From assembly GCF_028649435.1 (NCBI RefSeq), contig NZ_JAQSIN010000012.1: DNA of 64,000 bases. One strand, written 5' to 3'. A model generated the notes under the pieces. That model saw only the letters and a list, made by a program, of their open reading frames with translations. It was not told where the DNA came from and did no database searches. Source of the DNA: Curvibacter microcysteis. Lineage in GTDB: Bacteria; Pseudomonadota; Gammaproteobacteria; Burkholderiales; Burkholderiaceae_C. Positions 59,955 to 64,000 of the stretch are shown in pieces. Numbering within the stretch: position 1 is the stretch's first letter; each line of letters starts with the position of its first letter. The position numbers and the translations under genes were made by a program.

Positions 59955-60725
59955 ATGAGTGACATCATTCTGCAAACGCAACAGCTCACCAAAGAGTTCA
60001 AAGGCTTCACGGCGGTCAATCAGGTGGATCTGTCGGTACAGCGAGGTTCCATCCACGCCTTGATTGGTCCCAACGGGGCCGGTAAGACCACCTGCTTCAA
60101 TCTGCTGACCAAGTTCCTCGAGCCCAGCTCGGGGACCATTCTTTTCAATGGCATTGACATCACGCGTGAGCGCCCAGCGCAGATCGCGCGGCGCGGCATC
60201 ATCCGGTCCTTCCAGATCTCGGCGGTGTTCCCGCACCTGACCTTGCTTGAGAACGTGCGCCTGGGCCTGCAGCGCATGTTGGGCACCAGCTACCACTTCT
60301 GGCGCAGTGAAAAGTCCCTGCACCAACTCAATGACCGAGCCCTGGCCTTGTTGGCCGAGGTCGGTTTGGACGACATGGCACACGAGGTGACCGTGAACCT
60401 GCCCTATGGCCGCAAGCGCGCGCTGGAAATCGCGACCACCTTGGCCATGGAGCCCGAACTGATGCTGCTTGACGAGCCCACGCAGGGCATGGGTCACGAG
60501 GATGTGCACCGAGTCACCCAGTTGATCAAGAAAGTGTCGGCCGGCCGCACCATCTTGATGGTTGAACACAACATGAGCGTGATCTCCAACATCGCCGACA
60601 CCATCACGGTGCTGCAGCGTGGCGCGGTGCTGGCCGAAGGACCTTATGCCGAGGTGTCCCGCAACCCCCTGGTGATGGAGGCCTACATGGGTACCACCGA
60701 TGGCCAGTTGCAAGGGGCCCATTGA
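59955..60725 (+). CDS. livG: Branched-chain amino acid-type ABC transporter ATP-binding protein LivG
   Basis: 256 residues. Walker A GPNGAGKTT near residue 40, Q loop in FQISAVFPHLTLLENV, signature region LPYGRKRALEIA, Walker B LMLLDEPTQGM and switch His in VEHNM. It is the first gene of a liv cluster (livG, livF, livK, livH, livM order) and is followed by livF after one base. LivG-type proteins carry the C-terminal extension seen here. Substrate specificity depends on the binding protein. Confidence 0.93.
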   Translation: MSDIILQTQQLTKEFKGFTAVNQVDLSVQRGSIHALIGPNGAGKTTCFNLLTKFLEPSSGTILFNGIDITRERPAQIARRGIIRSFQISAVFPHLTLLENVRLGLQRMLGTSYHFWRSEKSLHQLNDRALALLAEVGLDDMAHEVTVNLPYGRKRALEIATTLAMEPELMLLDEPTQGMGHEDVHRVTQLIKKVSAGRTILMVEHNMSVISNIADTITVLQRGAVLAEGPYAEVSRNPLVMEAYMGTTDGQLQGAH

Positions 60726-60726
60726 G

Positions 60727-61467
60727 ATGACCAGCATGATGAACAAGTCTCAAGGCAGCGAGACGCCCGCGCTGCAGATCAGCGGTTTGAACGCTTGGTA
60801 CGGCGAGTCCCATGTGCTGCATGGCGTGGACATGGTGGTTCGCCCTGGTGAGGTCGTGACCCTGCTGGGTCGCAACGGCGCAGGCCGGACCACCACCATG
60901 CGCGCCATCATGGGCTTGACGGGCAGCCGCAAGGGCTCACTCAAGATCCATGGCACCGAAACCATCGGCATGCCGACGCACCGCATAGCCCACCTGGGGG
61001 TGGGCTATTGCCCCGAGGAGCGTGGCATTTTTTCCAGCCTGTCGTGTGAAGAGAACCTGCTGCTCCCACCGCGCCTGAAAGGCACCTCCGAGGGCATGTC
61101 GGTCGAAGAGATCTACGACATGTTCCCCAATTTGGCGGAGCGTCGCCACAGCCAGGGCACGCGCCTGTCCGGCGGTGAGCAGCAAATGCTGGCGGTGGCG
61201 CGCATTTTGCGCACTGGCGCGCGTCTGCTGTTGCTCGACGAAATTTCTGAGGGCCTGGCGCCCGTCATCGTGCAAGCCCTGGCTCGCATGATCACCACGC
61301 TGCGCCAAAAAGGCTACACGGTGGTGATGGTGGAGCAGAACTTCCGATTTGCTGCGCCGCTGGCTGACCGTTTCTACGTGATGGAGCACGGTCAGATGGT
61401 CGAACAGTTCGGTGCTTCCGAACTGGAGGCCAAGATGCCTGTGCTCAATGAACTGCTGGGCGTCTGA
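60727..61467 (+). CDS. livF: Branched-chain amino acid-type ABC transporter ATP-binding protein LivF
   Basis: 246 residues. Signature LSGGEQQMLAVARIL and Walker B LLLLDEISEGLAPVI are typical of LivF. The Walker A motif reads GRNGAGRTT, with Arg in place of the invariant Lys (codon CGG at 60886-60888). I chose the ATG at 60727; other ATGs at 60736 and 60739 are in frame. It works with LivG as the ATPase pair for LivHM. Confidence 0.92.
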   Translation: MTSMMNKSQGSETPALQISGLNAWYGESHVLHGVDMVVRPGEVVTLLGRNGAGRTTTMRAIMGLTGSRKGSLKIHGTETIGMPTHRIAHLGVGYCPEERGIFSSLSCEENLLLPPRLKGTSEGMSVEEIYDMFPNLAERRHSQGTRLSGGEQQMLAVARILRTGARLLLLDEISEGLAPVIVQALARMITTLRQKGYTVVMVEQNFRFAAPLADRFYVMEHGQMVEQFGASELEAKMPVLNELLGV

Positions 61468-61518
61468 GCCCCCGTGCTCGCGCGACTGCGACCCTTATTT
61501 TTCTAACAGGAGACCTCT

Positions 61519-62715
61519 ATGACAAGCAAACTCACCCTGCTCGCTACCTTGTTGGCGGCGGCGGGCTTTGGTGCCGGTTCGGCCCAGGCGCAAGACAAGG
61601 TCAAGATCGGCTTCATCACCGACATGTCCAGTCTGTACGCCGACGTGGAAGGTAAGAACGGCGCCATGGCGATTCAAATGGCCATCGATGATTTTGGTGG
61701 CAAGGTCAACGGCATGCCGATTGAGCTGCTCTCGGCTGACCATCAAAACAAGGCTGACATCGCCGCGTCCAAAGCCCGCGAATGGATCGACACTCAGGGC
61801 TTGACGATGATTTTCGGGGGCACCAACTCCGGTACGGCCTTGGCCATCGCCAAGGTTGCTGCGGAGAAGAAGCGGGTCTACGTGAACAACGGCGCGGCCA
61901 GTTCCGCATTGACCAACGAACAATGCACGCCCTACACCGTGCACTACGCCTACGATACCGTGGCCCTGGCCAAGGGCACGGGCGGAGCCGTGGTCGACGG
62001 TGGTGGCAAAACCTGGTTCATGTTGACGGCGGACTATGCTTTCGGTCACGCCCTCGAAGCGGACACTTCCACTGTCGTCAAGGCCAAGGGCGGCCAAGTC
62101 GTGGGCGGCGTGCGTCACCCGCTCAACGCCTCGGACTTCTCCTCTTTCCTGTTGCAGGCGCAAAACTCCAAAGCGCAGATCCTGGGCTTGGCCAATGCGG
62201 GCGGCGACACCATCAACTCCATCAAGGCCGCCAAGGAGTTTGGTATCGGCAAGACCATGAAACTGGCCGGCTTGCTCATCTTCATCTCGGACGTTCACAG
62301 CCTGGGCTTGAAGAATACAGAGGGTCTGCTGTTCACGACGCCTTGGTATTGGGACTTGAACGATGAAACGCGCAAATTCTCGGCGCGCTTCTTTGAGAAG
62401 GCCAAGCGCATGCCGACGGAAATCCAGGCGGCTGACTACTCGGCCACGATGAACTACCTCAAGGCCGTTCAGGCCGCCAAGACCACGGACGCCGACAAGG
62501 TCATGGAAACCTGGCGCGGCATGAAGATGAACGACTTCTTCGCCTCAGGCCAGTTGCGCGCTGATGGCCGTTATGTGCACGACATGTACCTGATGCAAGT
62601 GAAGTCGCCTTCGGAATCGACCAAGCCCTGGGACTATTACAAGCAGGTCAAGAAGCTGCCAGGTGATCAGGTCTTCACGACCAAAGCCGAATCCAAGTGC
62701 GCACTCTGGAAGTAA
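61519..62715 (+). CDS. livK: Branched-chain amino acid-type substrate-binding protein
   Basis: 398 residues. Signal peptide LTLLATLLAAAGFGAGSAQA, cleaved before QDKVKIGF. The mature protein has the type I binding fold with GFITDMSSLYADVEGKNG and GGTNSGTALAIAKVAAEK. The ligand is not evident; these proteins bind amino acids, urea, amides or aromatic acids. AGGAG lies eight bases before the ATG. It is separated from livF by 51 bases. Confidence 0.92.
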   Translation: MTSKLTLLATLLAAAGFGAGSAQAQDKVKIGFITDMSSLYADVEGKNGAMAIQMAIDDFGGKVNGMPIELLSADHQNKADIAASKAREWIDTQGLTMIFGGTNSGTALAIAKVAAEKKRVYVNNGAASSALTNEQCTPYTVHYAYDTVALAKGTGGAVVDGGGKTWFMLTADYAFGHALEADTSTVVKAKGGQVVGGVRHPLNASDFSSFLLQAQNSKAQILGLANAGGDTINSIKAAKEFGIGKTMKLAGLLIFISDVHSLGLKNTEGLLFTTPWYWDLNDETRKFSARFFEKAKRMPTEIQAADYSATMNYLKAVQAAKTTDADKVMETWRGMKMNDFFASGQLRADGRYVHDMYLMQVKSPSESTKPWDYYKQVKKLPGDQVFTTKAESKCALWK

Positions 62716-62781
62716 TGCCTTGATGCGCAGGGCTGGCTGAATGCGGCCCTGCTTCTCCGTCTGCTCACCGCCAATCACGCT

Positions 62782-63666
62782 ATGGAAATCTTCGGAGTCT
62801 CTTTACCGGCCATGATGAGCCAGCTCCTTTTGGGGCTGGTCAATGGGTCTTTTTATGCCATCTTGAGCCTGGGCTTGGCGGTGATTTTTGGTTTGCTGAA
62901 CGTCATCAACTTCGCCCACGGGGCTTTGTTCATGATGGGGGCCATCCTGACCTGGATGGGCATGACGTATTTCAACATCAGCTATTGGGTCATGTTGATT
63001 GCGGCGCCCCTCATTGTGGGTGCCTTTGGTGTTTTGATTGAGCGGTTGCTCTTGCGCTGGATCTACAAGCTTGACCATCTATATGGCTTGCTGCTGACCC
63101 TGGGCTTGACGCTGCTGATCGAAGGAGCCTTCCGCTCGGTCTATGGTGTGTCGGGCCTGGGCTATGACACGCCAGACCAGTTGGTCGGTGCCACCAATGT
63201 CGGCTTCATGATGCTGCCCAACTACCGCGCCTGGGTGGTGGTGGCCTCGGTGGTGGTCTGCATTGCCACGTGGTTTGTCATTGAGAAGACCCGCCTGGGG
63301 GCTTATCTCCGCGCGGGCACTGAGAACCCGCGCTTGGTCGAAGCCTTTGGCATCAATGTGCCTCTCATGGTCACTCTCACCTATGGCTTCGGTGTGGCAC
63401 TGGCTGCGTTTGCTGGCGTGCTGGCTGCGCCGGTGATCCAGGTCACGCCGCTGATGGGGCAAAACCTCATCATCGTGGTGTTTGCGGTGGTGGTGATCGG
63501 CGGCATGGGGTCCATCATGGGCTCCATCCTCACAGGCCTTGGCCTGGGAATCGTCGAAGGCTTCACCAAGGTGTTCTACCCAGAGGCTTCTTCTACCGTG
63601 GTGTTCGTGATCATGGTCATCGTTCTTCTGATTCGCCCCGCCGGCCTGTTCGGCAAAGAGAAATAA
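62782..63666 (+). CDS. livH: Branched-chain amino acid-type ABC permease LivH
   Basis: 294 residues with about eight hydrophobic segments. Family motifs are LINGSFYAILSLGLAVIFGLL-like at the start (here LVNGSFYAILSLGLAVIFG), NFAHGALFMMGA, and GTENPRLVEAFGINV as the cytoplasmic loop that contacts the ATPases. It ends 13 bases before livM. Confidence 0.94.
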   Translation: MEIFGVSLPAMMSQLLLGLVNGSFYAILSLGLAVIFGLLNVINFAHGALFMMGAILTWMGMTYFNISYWVMLIAAPLIVGAFGVLIERLLLRWIYKLDHLYGLLLTLGLTLLIEGAFRSVYGVSGLGYDTPDQLVGATNVGFMMLPNYRAWVVVASVVVCIATWFVIEKTRLGAYLRAGTENPRLVEAFGINVPLMVTLTYGFGVALAAFAGVLAAPVIQVTPLMGQNLIIVVFAVVVIGGMGSIMGSILTGLGLGIVEGFTKVFYPEASSTVVFVIMVIVLLIRPAGLFGKEK

Positions 63667-63679
63667 GGGGCCACACAAC

Positions 63680-64000
63680 ATGAACAAGTCTTTCATTGGC
63701 TACGGCCTGCTGCTGCTGGGTTTGTTGGTGGCGCCCTTCATGGGGGCCTACCCGGTCTTCGTCATGAAGCTGATGTGCTTCGCGCTGTACGCCTCGGCCT
63801 TCAACCTGCTGCTGGGCTATACCGGCTTGCTGTCCTTTGGGCATGCTGCCTTCTTGGGGGGCTCGGCCTATCTGTGCGGCCATGCGATCAAGGCATGGGG
63901 GCTGACGCCGGAGTTGGGCTTGCTGTTTGGGACGGCGGGGGGCTGCTTGCTGGGCTGGCTGTTCGGGATCCTCGCAATTCGTCGCCAAGGCATCTACTTC
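63680..64000 (+). CDS. livM: Branched-chain amino acid-type ABC permease LivM (3' end outside window)
   Basis: 107 codons are visible before the right edge. The start MNKSFIGYGLLLLGLLVAPF is a membrane helix, followed by FALYASAFNLLLGYTGLLSF and GHAAFLGGSAYL, the conserved LivM N-terminal region. It pairs with LivH in the membrane. Confidence 0.92.
   Translation, partial: MNKSFIGYGLLLLGLLVAPFMGAYPVFVMKLMCFALYASAFNLLLGYTGLLSFGHAAFLGGSAYLCGHAIKAWGLTPELGLLFGTAGGCLLGWLFGILAIRRQGIYF

Overview
The window looks like chromosomal DNA from a GC-rich betaproteobacterium of the order Burkholderiales, most like Comamonadaceae. The grounds are gene content and gene order: the full 14-gene nuo operon followed by a DUF2818 and a DUF1178 gene, rpsO-pnp and tpiA-secG-tRNA-Leu upstream of it, a nas/nrt nitrate cluster that includes a ybiB-like gene, and GC-rich codon use. 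No species can be named from the sequence alone. I saw no prophage, insertion sequence or CRISPR array.

Layout. Bases 1-3044 hold the end of a hybrid sensor kinase and an HD-GYP response regulator. Bases 3156-13104 are mostly housekeeping genes: suhB, trmJ, cysE, mogA, yjgA, pmbA, a FecR-type glutamine-rich exported protein, a yqeY-like gene, rpsU and a BaiN-like flavoprotein. Bases 13343-25229, nearly all on the minus strand, are a nitrate-assimilation regulon. It comprises the nitrate ABC transporter nrtABC, a stand-alone NirB-like flavoprotein, a periplasmic double-PilJ protein, nitrate reductase nasA, ybiB, the siroheme methyltransferase cobA, a soluble PilJ/MCP-like protein, and the ANTAR antiterminator nasT. 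Bases 25375-31312 hold tsaD, a regulator that is probably leaderless, hsp20, an orphan LivK-type binding protein, a small secreted-looking cysteine protein, an aminotransferase and rpsO. Bases 31555-51372 hold pnp, a quinone oxidoreductase, tpiA, secG, tRNA-Leu(GAG), nuoA-N and two small conserved genes. Bases 51452-58466 hold an ABC exporter divergent from a MarR-controlled EmrAB/NodT-type efflux operon. Bases 58498-64000 hold a divergent EgtD-like methyltransferase and a liv operon (livG, livF, livK, livH, livM) that runs off the right edge.

The most interesting part is the control of the nitrate regulon. Two transcription units (nrtABC, and the flavoprotein-to-cobA operon) each start with the same cassette, read on the minus strand: NtrC-like dyads, a GG-N10-GC sigma-54 promoter, two small hexaloop hairpins of the ANTAR-target type, and a terminator whose 5' arm overlaps the second hairpin. 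A third sigma-54 promoter of the same form lies in front of the soluble PilJ/MCP-like gene. NasT, the expected RNA-binding antiterminator, is encoded in the cluster, but its usual partner NasS, a cytoplasmic NrtA-like nitrate sensor, is not. The PilJ-type proteins, which carry the P-box-like motif related to the nitrate-binding region of NarX, are therefore candidates for the missing sensor. No nitrite reductase (nirBD) is present in the window.
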